In this document: in pieces, positions 17,904-26,969 of the stretch
Layout: every line of letters begins with the position of its first letter
How positions within the stretch are numbered: the stretch's first letter is position 1
Assembly: GCA_963755435.1 (NCBI GenBank)
Contig: CAVWJX010000002.1
Location: 186,001 to 250,000, forward strand
Reading direction: 5' to 3'
Length of the DNA: 64,000 bases
Source of the DNA: AP-15 sp963755435
GTDB lineage: Bacteria > Pseudomonadota > Alphaproteobacteria > ATCC43930 > CGMCC-115725
Notes under the pieces: model-generated
Database searches by the model: none
What the model was told of the DNA's origin: nothing
What the model saw: the letters and a program-made list of their open reading frames with translations, nothing else
Position numbers and translations under genes: made by a program

Positions 17904-20045
17904 CTATTCGGCGGCGGTGCGGGTCAGGGTCAGTGCCTGCTGGGCCACCGCGGCGGCCGAGGCGTCGCCCTCGCCGGCGAGCTGAACCGTCGGGTAGGCG
18001 AATTTGATGCCATTGGCGTCGAACGCCTTTTTGATCATGGCCAGAGCCTGGCGCCGGATCACGAAGTTCTCGCCCGGCAGGGTCATCATCTTCATGCGGA
18101 TCTGCACCGCATAATCGCCGAAAGCGTCGACCCCCTGCATCTTCAGCGGTTCGAGAATCAGCGGCTTGAACTCGGGGTTCTCGGCCAAGTCCAGCCCGAT
18201 CTGCTTGATCAGCTTTCTCGCCTTGTCGATATCGCTGTCATAGGTGATGCCGACCGTCAGTTTGTCGATGACCCAGTCGCGGCTCATGTTCTGAACGGCG
18301 CCCAACAGCGCAAATGGCACGGTATAGAGCGGGCCGCGTTGATGGCGCAGCCTGACCGAGCGGAAGCTGAAGGATTCGACGGTACCCTTGTAATTGCCGC
18401 TTTGAATGTATTCGCCAACCCTGAAGGCGTCGTCGAGCAGATAGAACACCCCGGCGATAACGTCGCGGACCAGAGACTGGGCGCCGAAGCCGATCGCCAC
18501 CCCGAGGACGCCCAGGCCGGCGATCAGCGGGCCGATCTGAACGCCCATCGCCGACAGCGCCATCATCACCGCGACGACCAGCACGACGACGAACAATACG
18601 TTGCGGAAGATCGGCAACAGCGTGCGCAGCCGTGCTCGCCGCCGCGCTTCCTCGGTGTTCGGCAGGCCGAGCTCGGCGGCGCCGGCGAGCTTGCGATCAA
18701 TCGCCGTTTTCACCGCCTGCCACAGAACGTCGGCAACCAAGAGGATGATGACCGCGCTCAACACGCCGTGGACGATGCGGCTGAGTGCGGTGTCCCGGCC
18801 CATCATCATGCTGCCGACGGGCATGCCCCAGCCCCAGGACAGCACCGCCGCCGCACCGATGATCAAGAATGCCCGGATGCCGCGCTCGAGGCAGACCGTG
18901 GTCACCGTGGGCGGACCCTCGGCCGTCTGGTGCGAGCCCGGGGGGCGAAGCAGGTGCTCGACCGCCCGCCGGGTAACCGCGATCGCGAGCGGCAGGGTGA
19001 TGACGACCAGCACCAGCCAGAAGCCCGGCATCGCGCGCAGCACCCAGAGCACCCACAGCACCACGATGCCGAGCGACAGCAGCGCGTCACCCGCGCCCCG
19101 ACCGAGGTGGTGTTTTAAGGGGGACGGTTTTTCCGGCGAGCCGAGCGGTGCAATCGGTCGGCGCCAGACCGTCTCCAGCGCAATGGCCATCAGACCAAGG
19201 CCGAGCACGTAGGCGACAATCTGAAGCCCCGCCAGCGAGAGGCCGAGTGTCCGCAGGAAACCGATCTCGACCCAGCCGAAGGCAAACCAGCCGACGAATG
19301 CGACCAGCCGCCGGTACCAGAACCGCGCCGCCGCCCGATCCGCGGGACAAATGCGGAAACGTTCGTGATCCGGCGCCAATAAAAGATGGCCGACGATGAT
19401 CGCGATACGGATCGCGAGAAAGACGATCAGATAGCTGAGGAGCATCTCGCGAGTAAGCGGCGGCCAATCGAACGCCAGGAAGGCGCCGATGCTGCCGACC
19501 GCGAAAGCCACCACCAAGCCCACGGCAAAGGCGAAACGGACGGCAACCACGCGCAGGCGGTCGTTGACGGTCTCCAACGGCAGCACGTCGAGGCGGCGGC
19601 GAATCCTCGCCGTTGCCCGACGAAACAGCCATTCGACGCCAAAGCCGAGGGCCACGAAAACGACCAAGAGCAGAAGTATCTTAAGTCGCCCGCCTTGGCC
19701 GAGTTCGGCGGTGACGAGGCCGGCGGAGCGCCTAAACTGGTTTGGCAGATCGGGGAGCACGGCGGCGAGTGCCACGATGTGCTCGCGGATCGCACCGATA
19801 CGAGAGGAGAAATAGTCCGAGGGCGAAATCTTCGACGTGGCAAGCGCCTTCGGCGCCGCGGTTTTGGGCAGACCCTGCTTCTCCAGCCATTTCTGGGTGG
19901 TCGGATCGGCAAGCAGGTTCAGCAGCGCGCGAACCTGGGCCGGCGGGTCCTGTTGGACGGCATCCTGGCTTTGGGCCGCAGCCTGTCCGGAGCCGGGCTT
20001 GGGCGCGGCACAAGCTCCCGCCAGCGCCGCCGCGGTAATCAGCAC
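17904..20045 (-). CDS. Large MscS-family mechanosensitive ion channel
   Basis: About 713 residues. After an export signal there is a periplasmic segment rich in Gln and Ala, then roughly ten hydrophobic helices, and the MscS pore and beta domain. The pore region has GVLGVAIGFGAQSLVRDVIAG followed by FRVGEYIQ and SVRLRHQRG. It opens on membrane tension to release osmolytes. GTG at 20045 is the first ordinary start codon, but it would cut off the positive n-region of the signal sequence. The frame is open upstream, where GGGAG stands 7 bp before an ATC codon at about 20087. The sequence ALAGAC suggests a lipoprotein-type signal. Confidence 0.85.
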   Translation of the reverse strand: MLITAAALAGACAAPKPGSGQAAAQSQDAVQQDPPAQVRALLNLLADPTTQKWLEKQGLPKTAAPKALATSKISPSDYFSSRIGAIREHIVALAAVLPDLPNQFRRSAGLVTAELGQGGRLKILLLLVVFVALGFGVEWLFRRATARIRRRLDVLPLETVNDRLRVVAVRFAFAVGLVVAFAVGSIGAFLAFDWPPLTREMLLSYLIVFLAIRIAIIVGHLLLAPDHERFRICPADRAAARFWYRRLVAFVGWFAFGWVEIGFLRTLGLSLAGLQIVAYVLGLGLMAIALETVWRRPIAPLGSPEKPSPLKHHLGRGAGDALLSLGIVVLWVLWVLRAMPGFWLVLVVITLPLAIAVTRRAVEHLLRPPGSHQTAEGPPTVTTVCLERGIRAFLIIGAAAVLSWGWGMPVGSMMMGRDTALSRIVHGVLSAVIILLVADVLWQAVKTAIDRKLAGAAELGLPNTEEARRRARLRTLLPIFRNVLFVVVLVVAVMMALSAMGVQIGPLIAGLGVLGVAIGFGAQSLVRDVIAGVFYLLDDAFRVGEYIQSGNYKGTVESFSFRSVRLRHQRGPLYTVPFALLGAVQNMSRDWVIDKLTVGITYDSDIDKARKLIKQIGLDLAENPEFKPLILEPLKMQGVDAFGDYAVQIRMKMMTLPGENFVIRRQALAMIKKAFDANGIKFAYPTVQLAGEGDASAAAVAQQALTLTRTAAE

Positions 20046-20100
20046 CGCGGCAAGGCCGATCCGGACGGCTCGTATCGCAGTCCCGATGGCAGTTCTCCCG

Positions 20101-20382
20101 TCAGTCGGCCGGCGCGCCGCGCGCGACCTTGCGGCCGACGATCCAGTCCTTGTAGGTGTTGCCCGGCATCGGCCCCTTGGCGTGCGCGTCGAGCGCCGCC
20201 TGGTCGCGCCATTTCTCGATCAACAGGACGTGCCGCTCGTCGTCCTTCGGCAGCATCAGGTCGAATTGCAGGCAGCCATCATCGCGACGCGAGCGCTGCG
20301 CGTGGCTTTTCATCAGATCAAGAAACTGGCCGCGGAACTCCGGCTTCACCTCGAAATCGACGACGATCATGACCTGGCTCAT
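20101..20382 (-). CDS. Antibiotic biosynthesis monooxygenase (ABM) domain protein
   Basis: A 93-residue ferredoxin-like alpha/beta-barrel protein. The start MSQVMIVVDFEVKPEFR and the blocks SHAQRSRRDDGCLQFDL and HVLLIEKWRDQAALDAHAKG are typical of YgiN-like quinol monooxygenases. The ATG at 20382 has AAGGGAA eight bases upstream; the earlier ATG at 20457 has no site. It stops about 55 bp before the MscS coding region begins on the same strand. The substrate is unknown. Confidence 0.85.
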   Translation of the reverse strand: MSQVMIVVDFEVKPEFRGQFLDLMKSHAQRSRRDDGCLQFDLMLPKDDERHVLLIEKWRDQAALDAHAKGPMPGNTYKDWIVGRKVARGAPAD

Positions 20383-20471
20383 CGGCGTTCCCTTCGCACA
20401 CAGTTTAGAGGCATCATCTTCCATCGCCCGGCGCCAACGCAAGCGCCGGCTTTCCATGGGGAGATCCGAGG

Positions 20472-21884
20472 ATGGCCTATGACGCCCTGCGCACGCTGTT
20501 GCCGATCGCCGGCTGGCCCGAGGAACGGGCCCGTGCGGTCGAGATCACCGGGGGCGACGACCCGGTACTGCCGACCCCGTTTCGCATCGGCGCCGCCGGG
20601 GCTGCGGCCTTGGCCGCGACCGGGCTCGCCGCCGCCGATCTGTGGGAATTGCGCAGCGGGCGCCGGCAGGAGGTCGCGGTCGACCTGCGCCAGGCGGTGG
20701 CCTCGTTGCGCAGCGGCCATTACATGCAGATCAACGGGGCGGCGATTTCGACCGAGCGCAACCCGGTGATGGGCGTCTATCCGGCAAAGGACGGCCGCTG
20801 GAGCTATATCCACGCCAATTTCCCGAACCATCGCGCCGCCGCGATGAGTGTGCTGGATGTGCCCGAAGAGCGCGAAGCGGTGCGCCAGGCGGTCGCCAAA
20901 TGGGACGCGCTCGAGCTGGAAGAGGCGATCCTGGCCGCCAAGGGCGCCGGCGGCATGGTGCGCAGCATGGCGGAATGGGCAAAGCATCCGCAGGCGGCGG
21001 CGATCGCCTCCCTGCCGCTGATGGAAATCATCAAGATCGGCGACAGCGCGCCCGAGCCCCTGCCCGAGGCCGAGCGGCCATTGTCGGGGATCCGGGTCCT
21101 CGACCTGACCCGGGTGCTGGCCGGCCCGACCTCGGCCCGCACCTTGGCCGAGCACGGCGCCGAGGTGATGAAGATCACCGCACCCCATCTGCCCAATATC
21201 GGCTACCAGGAATACGACACCGGCCACGGCAAATTGCAGGCGCATCTCGATCTGCGCGAGCGGCGAGACCTCGACACCTTGCGCGGGCTGGTGCGTGAGG
21301 CCGACGTATTCACCCAGGGCTACCGCCCGGGCACGCTCGGCAATCGCGGGCTGTCGCCGGAGGAATTGTCACGGCTGCGGCCGGGCCTCGTCTATGTGTC
21401 GATGTGCGCGTTCAGCCATGTCGGCCCCTGGGCGTCGCGCCGCGGCTTCGATACCGTGGTGCAGACGGTGAGCGGGATCACGACGCGCCAGGGCGAGCTG
21501 TTCCCCGGCGCCAATCCCGGCCCGCAGTTCTACCCGGTTTCGGCTATCGATTACTTAACCGGCTATTTCATGGCGTTCGGCGCGATGGTGGCGTTGGCCC
21601 GGCGGGCGCGCGAAGGCGGCAGCTGGCTGGTGCGCATCTCGCTGGCCCAGACCGGGCGCTGGCTGGTCGAGCGCGGCCAGGTTCCGCAAACGGCGCTCAG
21701 GGAGGTCGACAAGGAGCTCTATCCGGCCGAGATCGCGCGCTGGTCGATCGAGAGCGACACGCCGGTTGGCCGGCTGCGCCATCTGGGGCCGACCGTGCGG
21801 CTGTCCGAGACGCCGCCTTTTTGGGCGCGGCCCTCGGCCCCGCTCGGCCATCACCAGCCGGTCTGGCCAGCCCGCGCCGCCTGA
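20472..21884 (+). CDS. CaiB/BaiF (class III) CoA-transferase with unusual domain order
   Basis: A 470-residue acyl-CoA transferase. The classical N-terminal motif of the family, GIRVLDLTRVLAGPTSARTL, appears only near residue 210. It is followed by the expected VLRPGL-like stretches, GYRPGTLGNRGLSPEEL, LVYVSMCAFSHVGPWA and ISLAQTGRWL. The preceding 200 residues resemble the downstream half of other family members (GRRQEVAVDLRQAVASL, YPAKDGRWSYIHAN, LPLMEIIKIG). The polypeptide therefore looks permuted or duplicated relative to the standard 400-residue enzyme. The start is the ATG at 20472 after GGGGAGATCCGAGG. The substrate is not predictable. Confidence 0.82.
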   Translation: MAYDALRTLLPIAGWPEERARAVEITGGDDPVLPTPFRIGAAGAAALAATGLAAADLWELRSGRRQEVAVDLRQAVASLRSGHYMQINGAAISTERNPVMGVYPAKDGRWSYIHANFPNHRAAAMSVLDVPEEREAVRQAVAKWDALELEEAILAAKGAGGMVRSMAEWAKHPQAAAIASLPLMEIIKIGDSAPEPLPEAERPLSGIRVLDLTRVLAGPTSARTLAEHGAEVMKITAPHLPNIGYQEYDTGHGKLQAHLDLRERRDLDTLRGLVREADVFTQGYRPGTLGNRGLSPEELSRLRPGLVYVSMCAFSHVGPWASRRGFDTVVQTVSGITTRQGELFPGANPGPQFYPVSAIDYLTGYFMAFGAMVALARRAREGGSWLVRISLAQTGRWLVERGQVPQTALREVDKELYPAEIARWSIESDTPVGRLRHLGPTVRLSETPPFWARPSAPLGHHQPVWPARAA

Positions 21885-21911
21885 CGAGCGAAGCTTCTTC
21901 GGCCAAGCCGG

Positions 21912-23177
21912 ATGTCGGGGATCGGGCCAAAACGGGTCGCGGTGATCGGCGCCGGCATGGTTGGGGTGTGCGCGGCGAGCTACTTGCGGCGCGACGGCCA
22001 CGCGGTGTTCCTGATCGAGCCCGGCGAGCCGGGGCGCGGCGCCTCCTTTGGCAATGCCGGCGCGTTCAACGCCTCCTCGGTCACGCCGGCGTCGATGCCG
22101 GGGGTGATGTGGAACGTGCCGCGCTGGCTATCCGACCCGCTCGGGCCGTTGTCGCTGCGCTGGTCCTATCTGCCGATCGTGGCGCCGTGGCTCGTGCGCT
22201 TTATTCGCGCCGGCAGCGTCGACAAGGTGCATGCCCAGGCGCGGGCGTTGCGGCCCCTGGTCGGCGGCGCCCTCGAGGCGCTGATGCCGCTGGTGCGCGA
22301 CGCCGGCGCCGGGGATCTGGTGCATCGCCGCGGCCACCTTTATGTCTACCGCTCGGCGGAGAGCCTGGCGAAGGACCGGCTCGCCTGGGAATTGCGGCGC
22401 GAGAACGGGGTCGAGGTCGACGCGTTCGATCAGGACGAATTACGCCAGCTAGAACCGGCGCTGTCGCGCGATTATGTGCGCGGCCTGCTGGTGCGCGAGA
22501 ACGGGCACACCTCGAACCCGCTGGCGCTGGTCGAGCGCCTCGTCGACAATTTCCGGCGCCTGGGCGGCCAGATTGAGCGCGCCCGGGCGGTGGGCTTTCG
22601 GCTCGATGGCGGCCGGCTCGCGGCGGTGCGCACCGAGGCGGGCGAGCTTGCCGCCGATGCCGCGATCGTCTGCGCCGGGGCCTGGTCGAAGCCGCTCGCC
22701 GCCTCGCTCGGCGACCGCATCCCGCTCGAAACCGAGCGCGGCTATCACCTGATGATCCGCGACCCGGAAATCATGCCGCGCATCCCGACCGCCGACGCCG
22801 ACGGCAAATTCGTCGCCACCCCGATGGAAACCGGGCTGCGCCTGGCCGGCACGGTCGAACTGGCCGGGCTCGCCGCACCCCCTGATTGGCGGCGCGCGCG
22901 CATCCTGCTCGAGCAGGGCCGCCGCATGCTGCCGGGCCTTGCCGCCGATCATGCCGAGGAGCGCCTCTCGGTGTGGATGGGCCACCGCCCGAGCCTGCCC
23001 GATTCATTGCCTGCGCTGGGGCCGTCGCGGACGAGCCCGGATGTGATCTATGCCTTCGGCCATGGCCATGTCGGCATGACAGCGGCGCCGATGACCGGCC
23101 GGCTCGTCGCCGATCTGGTCGCCGGCCGGCCGCCCTCGATCGACATCGCGCCGTTCGCCCCGGCAAGGTTTGGTTGA
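21912..23177 (+). CDS. FAD-dependent D-amino-acid dehydrogenase-like oxidoreductase
   Basis: A 421-residue DAO-family flavoprotein that oxidises a D-amino acid or N-substituted amino acid and feeds electrons to the respiratory chain. The FAD motif VAVIGAGMVGVCAASYL is near the N-terminus, followed by EPGEPGRGASFGNAGAFN. The C-terminus has WMGHRPSLPDSLPALG and YAFGHGHVGMTAAPMTG, all typical of DadA. It starts 27 bp after the CoA-transferase stop, so the two may share a transcript. Whether it is a true alanine dehydrogenase (dadA) is not certain, so no symbol is given. Confidence 0.87.
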   Translation: MSGIGPKRVAVIGAGMVGVCAASYLRRDGHAVFLIEPGEPGRGASFGNAGAFNASSVTPASMPGVMWNVPRWLSDPLGPLSLRWSYLPIVAPWLVRFIRAGSVDKVHAQARALRPLVGGALEALMPLVRDAGAGDLVHRRGHLYVYRSAESLAKDRLAWELRRENGVEVDAFDQDELRQLEPALSRDYVRGLLVRENGHTSNPLALVERLVDNFRRLGGQIERARAVGFRLDGGRLAAVRTEAGELAADAAIVCAGAWSKPLAASLGDRIPLETERGYHLMIRDPEIMPRIPTADADGKFVATPMETGLRLAGTVELAGLAAPPDWRRARILLEQGRRMLPGLAADHAEERLSVWMGHRPSLPDSLPALGPSRTSPDVIYAFGHGHVGMTAAPMTGRLVADLVAGRPPSIDIAPFAPARFG

Positions 23178-23206
23178 GGCTGCGGCGGCGGCCGGGGCCG
23201 ATCGGC

Positions 23207-23689
23207 TCAATATGGCCGGCCGTCATCATGGACAAAACGCCGGCTGCCGTCGGGGGCGAGAGCGCGGCCGATATCGTCGTCGGGGTAGATTACCGTATCG
23301 CCGGGGTCGCGGTTGCCGATCTCGAGATAGACGACGTCGTCGATCGTGCGATTGAGCAGATGGTGCGCGTCGCCCGAGCCGGCCTTGAAGCCGGCGCACA
23401 TGCCGGGGCGCAGCGCGGTCTCGCCGGCGTTGGTGACGAGGATCGGCTCGCCTGCGACGATATAGATGAACTCGTCCTCGCGGCTGTGGGTGTGGCGCAG
23501 GGCGGAGGCGCCGCCCGGCGGCAGACGGGTCAGATTGACCCCGAAACCGGTCAGCCCGAACAGCTCGCCGAGCTGCCGGCGCTGCCGCCCCGCGACCCGC
23601 GCGGCAAACGGCTCCGGATAGCCGCGGCCGGGCGCTGCCGGCGCCACTGCGGCCGCCTCGATCGCGATCGGTTTTGCCTGGTCGGACAT
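23207..23689 (-). CDS. Cupin-domain protein
   Basis: A 160-residue single-domain cupin. Metal-binding motif 1 is visible as RHTHSREDEFIYIVAGEP and motif 2 as AGFKAGSGDAHHLLN, with His and Glu ligands in the usual places. It is convergent with the D-amino-acid dehydrogenase-like gene, and its ATG at 23689 faces the GNAT gene. It may be an isomerase, dioxygenase or sensor; nothing in the context decides this. Confidence 0.85.
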   Translation of the reverse strand: MSDQAKPIAIEAAAVAPAAPGRGYPEPFAARVAGRQRRQLGELFGLTGFGVNLTRLPPGGASALRHTHSREDEFIYIVAGEPILVTNAGETALRPGMCAGFKAGSGDAHHLLNRTIDDVVYLEIGNRDPGDTVIYPDDDIGRALAPDGSRRFVHDDGRPY

Positions 23690-23765
23690 CGCCTCTCCTC
23701 CCGCCTATGCCTCGGTTGCCGTCGGCGGCTAAGCTACCCTGCCGAGCCGAGCCGGGGAATTGCCG

Positions 23766-24263
23766 ATGCGCGAGATCACCCTTCGTTTTGCCAGCGCCGA
23801 GGACGCAGCGCTGGTGTTGCGGCTGATCCGCGAGCTTGCCGTCTATGAACAAGCGCCCGAGGCGGTGGTCGCGACCGAGGCCGATCTGGAGCGCCACGGC
23901 TTTGCCCCGGACCGGCAGTTCGAGGCGATCCTCGCCTTCCTCGACGGCGAGCCGGCCGGGATGGCGCTGTTTCATACGCGGTTCTCGACCTGGCTCGGCC
24001 GGCCGTGCATGTATCTCGAAGACCTTTTCGTGACCCCGGCGGCGCGCGGGCAGGGCGTCGGCCGCCGGCTGATGGCCAGGCTTGCCGCGATCGCGGTCGA
24101 GCGCGGCTGGGGCCGGATCGACTTTCAGGTGCTCGACTGGAACCCGGCGCGCAGCTTTTATCACCGGCTGGGGATGGCGCATCTCGGCGAATGGCTGCGC
24201 TATGGCGCCGACGGCCAAGCGCTGCGCCGCCTCGCCGCCCTGGACCGGGACGATTTCGGCTAA
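23766..24263 (+). CDS. GNAT family N-acetyltransferase
   Basis: A 165-residue acetyltransferase of the spermidine/diamine-acetyltransferase-like branch (LRLIRELAVYEQAPEAV near the start). The acetyl-CoA loop reads RGQGVGRRLM and is preceded by YLEDLFVTPAA. The C-terminal WNPARSFYHRLGM is the usual last strand and helix. A TTG at 23760 is open, but GGGGA at 23754-23758 spaces well to ATG 23766. The substrate is unknown, a small amine being most likely. Confidence 0.85.
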   Translation: MREITLRFASAEDAALVLRLIRELAVYEQAPEAVVATEADLERHGFAPDRQFEAILAFLDGEPAGMALFHTRFSTWLGRPCMYLEDLFVTPAARGQGVGRRLMARLAAIAVERGWGRIDFQVLDWNPARSFYHRLGMAHLGEWLRYGADGQALRRLAALDRDDFG

Positions 24264-24517
24264 GAGATTTAACGATATTTTCTTGTGCGATGGGCACGGC
24301 ACCCCATGTATGAATTTGGCTTGTGTTGATTGATCGGGGGATTCATGAACGTTTGAGCGTTGCGAGGCAGTAGGCGACTTGGGCGATGTTTTGATCCGAG
24401 GTTTCACCAAGTCTGGGCTTGTCATTGCATCAATTTCTGGCTTTGAATTAAACGCTCTTCGGGTCGAAAGGTCGGTGGACATCGCAGACCCATGCCGGTT
24501 CGTCGAGCACAACCTTG

Positions 24518-24874
24518 TCATCTTTCGGGATATATTTTGGAAAAAATATCAAGTCGGAAGCACAAGAGATTTAGAGAATTTTGGATCATTATATAAATGT
24601 GTCGGTATCGAATTGGATGATCTTTTGGAGGTTGCATCGGAAGCATCGCCAGCATGCTCCCAGAGAGCATGTCGACATTCCAGCCCGCGCGAGCGCTTCC
24701 GAGAACGGCAATGCCGATGCAAACGCCGCCAGCAAGAATGAATGCGACGGCTACCATCGTTTCAAACCCATGGCCGAACAAGGCACGCGACAACTGATCC
24801 CGCCTCCGACGGCGTTGCAGACCGGCTCGCTTCTTTGCTTCGGAGCGAGGGTCGCCTTCAATGAAGATCGGCAT
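24518..24874 (-). CDS. Possible small single-pass membrane protein of unknown family
   Basis: A 118-residue frame starting at the ATG at 24874. Residues 1-36 are strongly basic (KKRAGLQRRRRRDQLSR). A hydrophobic segment follows (MVAVAFILAGGVCIGIAVLG, about residues 39-58), then a tail of mixed character. The basic-then-hydrophobic layout is plausible for a small inner-membrane protein, but no ribosome binding site is evident and codon use in the second half is AT-rich. It may be a genuine orphan or a chance frame in the AT-rich island. Confidence 0.35.
   Translation of the reverse strand: MPIFIEGDPRSEAKKRAGLQRRRRRDQLSRALFGHGFETMVAVAFILAGGVCIGIAVLGSARAGWNVDMLSGSMLAMLPMQPPKDHPIRYRHIYIMIQNSLNLLCFRLDIFSKIYPER
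24529..24550. repeat. AT-rich inverted repeat
   Basis: The two arms (24529-24538 and 24541-24550, separated by GG) pair at nine of ten positions and consist almost only of A and T. It could be a transcription-stop hairpin or a protein-binding site inside the AT-rich island. Confidence 0.4.
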
Positions 24875-25012
24875 CGGGCAGACTTTCAGTCGCCAGCAAC
24901 CAGATGGGCCGATCCGACACGTATAATCTCCGTTATTTCACGTCTCTACCCAACCCCGATAATATCGCTGGACCCGGAATACCGGAGTGCGCAGTAGGCA
25001 GGAGAAGCTGTG

Positions 25013-25735
25013 ATGTTGGAAGTGTGGAGCTGGCCGACGCCCAACGGCCACAAGGTGCATATCGCGCTCGAAGAGCTGGGTCTCGCCTACAAGGTGATCC
25101 CGGTCGATATCGGCGCCGGCGACCAGTTCAAGCCCGAGTTTCTCAAGATCACGCCCAACCACCGCATCCCGGCGATCGTCGATTCCGACGGGCCGGGCGG
25201 CAAGCCTTTCACCCTGTTCGAATCGGCGGCGATCCTGATCTACCTGTCGGACAAGACCGGCGGCCGGCTGATCCCCAAGGACCCGGTCGGCCATTACAAA
25301 TGCCTCGAATGGATAATGTTCCAGATGGGCGGGGTCGGCCCGATGTTCGGCCAATGGAACCACTTTGCCGGCTACGCGGTGGAAAAGATCCCGTACGCGA
25401 TCGGGCGCTACACCAACGAGGTCAAGCGGCTGACCCGGGTGCTGAACCACCGGCTCGAGGAGTCGCCCTGGCTCGCTGGTGACGAATACAGCATGGCCGA
25501 CATCATCACCTTCCCGTGGATCCGCATCGCCACCGAGCCATCTTCCCGCTTCGCGGAGCGGGGCTATATCGACCTCGGCGAATATCCGGCGGTGCGGCGC
25601 TGGCATGACGACATCGCATTGCGGCCGGCGGTGCGGCGCGGTTTGGCGGTGCTGGCCGACGCCCAGCGCGCGGGCGCGATCACCGATACCGAGCGCGAAA
25701 ACACGTTCGGCGCGACCCAGTTCGCGGTGCGCTGA
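25013..25735 (+). CDS. Glutathione S-transferase, YfcG/YghU (Nu)-like
   Basis: A 240-residue cytosolic GST. The thioredoxin-like N-domain has VWSWPTPNGHKVHIALEE, PNHRIPAIVD and the glutathione-binding FESAAILIYLSDKTG. The helical C-domain has WIMFQMGGVGPMFGQWNHF and YSMADIITFPW, both typical of the YfcG/YghU group, which often acts as a disulfide-bond reductase. AGGAG at 25000-25004 is eight bases before ATG 25013; GTG at 25010 is an alternative. It stands alone after the AT-rich island. Confidence 0.9.
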   Translation: MLEVWSWPTPNGHKVHIALEELGLAYKVIPVDIGAGDQFKPEFLKITPNHRIPAIVDSDGPGGKPFTLFESAAILIYLSDKTGGRLIPKDPVGHYKCLEWIMFQMGGVGPMFGQWNHFAGYAVEKIPYAIGRYTNEVKRLTRVLNHRLEESPWLAGDEYSMADIITFPWIRIATEPSSRFAERGYIDLGEYPAVRRWHDDIALRPAVRRGLAVLADAQRAGAITDTERENTFGATQFAVR

Positions 25736-25782
25736 GCCGCATCGCGAGCAGCGCCGGCCCAGCCTGGCCGGCGGCGTTGTCG

Positions 25783-26928
25783 TTAGTCGAACAGCGCGAG
25801 GTCGATCGCGTCGCCCATCTTGTTGTAGCCCTGGTCGCTCGGGTGCAGGCCGTCGCCGCAATCATCGGCCGACCGCATCTGGGTCGGGCGCTCCGGGTCG
25901 CGCAATGCCTGGTCGAAATCGGCGACCGCGTCAAAGGCGCCGCCGTCGCGGATCCAGCGGTTGACCGCGAGCCGGACCTCCTCGCGCTGTGGGTTCCAGG
26001 CGTCGGCCATGTAGGTTTCGTTGCCGAACGGCGTCAAGGTGGCGCCGATGATCTTGATGCCGGCGCCATGGGCACGCACCGCCATCTGCTGCAGCCCGGC
26101 GATCATCTGCGTCGCGGTGGGCTCCTCTTCCGGCTTCTTCCAGCGGTTGCGCAGATCGTTGGTGCCGAGCATGACGATGACATGGCTGACCCCCGGCTGG
26201 GCCAGGACGTCGCGGTCGAAGCGACGCAGTCCGCTGTCGCCGCGGATGTCGAAGAGAATGCGGTTGCCGCCGAGCCCCTGGTTCATCACCGCCATCGGCC
26301 GGCCGCGACGGCGCCCCGCCAGGCGGCGGGCGAGCTGGTCGGGCCAGCGGCAAAACGCGTCGATGGTCGAGATGTTGCCATCGGTCAACGAGTCGCCGAG
26401 AGTGACGATGCCGCCGGTATCGGCGCTGGCCAGCACATCGATGCCGCAGACGAAGAACCAGTCGCTGGTCAGGCTGCCGATCGGCATCACCGGGACGGCA
26501 GTGAAATCGCCCGGCGGCGAGATGTAGTTGGTCTGCCGCGCATAGCGGCCGGTGATCTGAAAGGCGTTCGGGATCTCACCCGGCAAATAGAGGCTGACCG
26601 CGAGATCGGCAAGCGGCGGCAGGTCGAGCTCGACCGGGTCGCTGAACAGAACCGCGCCGGCCGCGATCGTCGCCGTCGGCAGCCCGCCAAAGACGAGCTT
26701 GCGGTCGGCGCCGGGGATAATCGCCGCCCCCACCTCGCGCCGAGCAACATGCGCGCTGGCGATCTCCAGCGGACGCCCGCCATAGGCGTTCGAGATCCGC
26801 ACCCGCACGGTGTTGCCGCCGAGGCTGGCGCGCATGGTCATGCGCAAAGTCTGGTTGTTGAACGCGCCGGTTTCCGCCGGCGCCGGCGCCATCGTCCAGG
26901 TGCCGACCCAATGCTGCTTGTCTGGCAT
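25783..26928 (-). CDS. SGNH/GDSL-type hydrolase
   Basis: A 381-residue serine esterase or lipase-like hydrolase. An N-terminal beta domain (HWVGTWTMAPAPAETGAFNN, then RVRISNAYGGRPLEI) precedes the SGNH core. Block I is GDSLTDG, block III LGTNDLRN and block V DGLHPSDQGY, providing the Ser, Asn and Asp-His residues. The ATG at 26928 has GGGAGGATC nine bases upstream. The longer open frame runs through the tRNA-Gln gene and is not real. No signal peptide is seen. Substrates may be sugar or lipid esters. Confidence 0.88.
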   Translation of the reverse strand: MPDKQHWVGTWTMAPAPAETGAFNNQTLRMTMRASLGGNTVRVRISNAYGGRPLEIASAHVARREVGAAIIPGADRKLVFGGLPTATIAAGAVLFSDPVELDLPPLADLAVSLYLPGEIPNAFQITGRYARQTNYISPPGDFTAVPVMPIGSLTSDWFFVCGIDVLASADTGGIVTLGDSLTDGNISTIDAFCRWPDQLARRLAGRRRGRPMAVMNQGLGGNRILFDIRGDSGLRRFDRDVLAQPGVSHVIVMLGTNDLRNRWKKPEEEPTATQMIAGLQQMAVRAHGAGIKIIGATLTPFGNETYMADAWNPQREEVRLAVNRWIRDGGAFDAVADFDQALRDPERPTQMRSADDCGDGLHPSDQGYNKMGDAIDLALFD

Positions 26929-26969
26929 CGCCTGATCCTCCCGAGCGCAATGATCCTCCGGCGCCGGGC

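Larger units (their letters stand above)
24264..25012. other. AT-rich island of about 750 bp with base composition unlike its surroundings
   Basis: Composition falls sharply from the very GC-rich flanks to many A/T runs, most strongly at 24400-24640, then rises again after 24650. It contains a 22 bp near-perfect inverted repeat at 24529-24550 and one possible small gene on the minus strand. A consensus TATAAT lies at 24922-24927 on the plus strand, about 85 bp before the GST start. Plus-strand frames here encode nothing I recognise. It may be an acquired fragment or a decayed gene. Confidence 0.55.

Noticed and set aside
24321..24336. TTGATTGATC as a second FNR-like site
   Set aside because: Only one half-site matches; the ATCAA half is absent.
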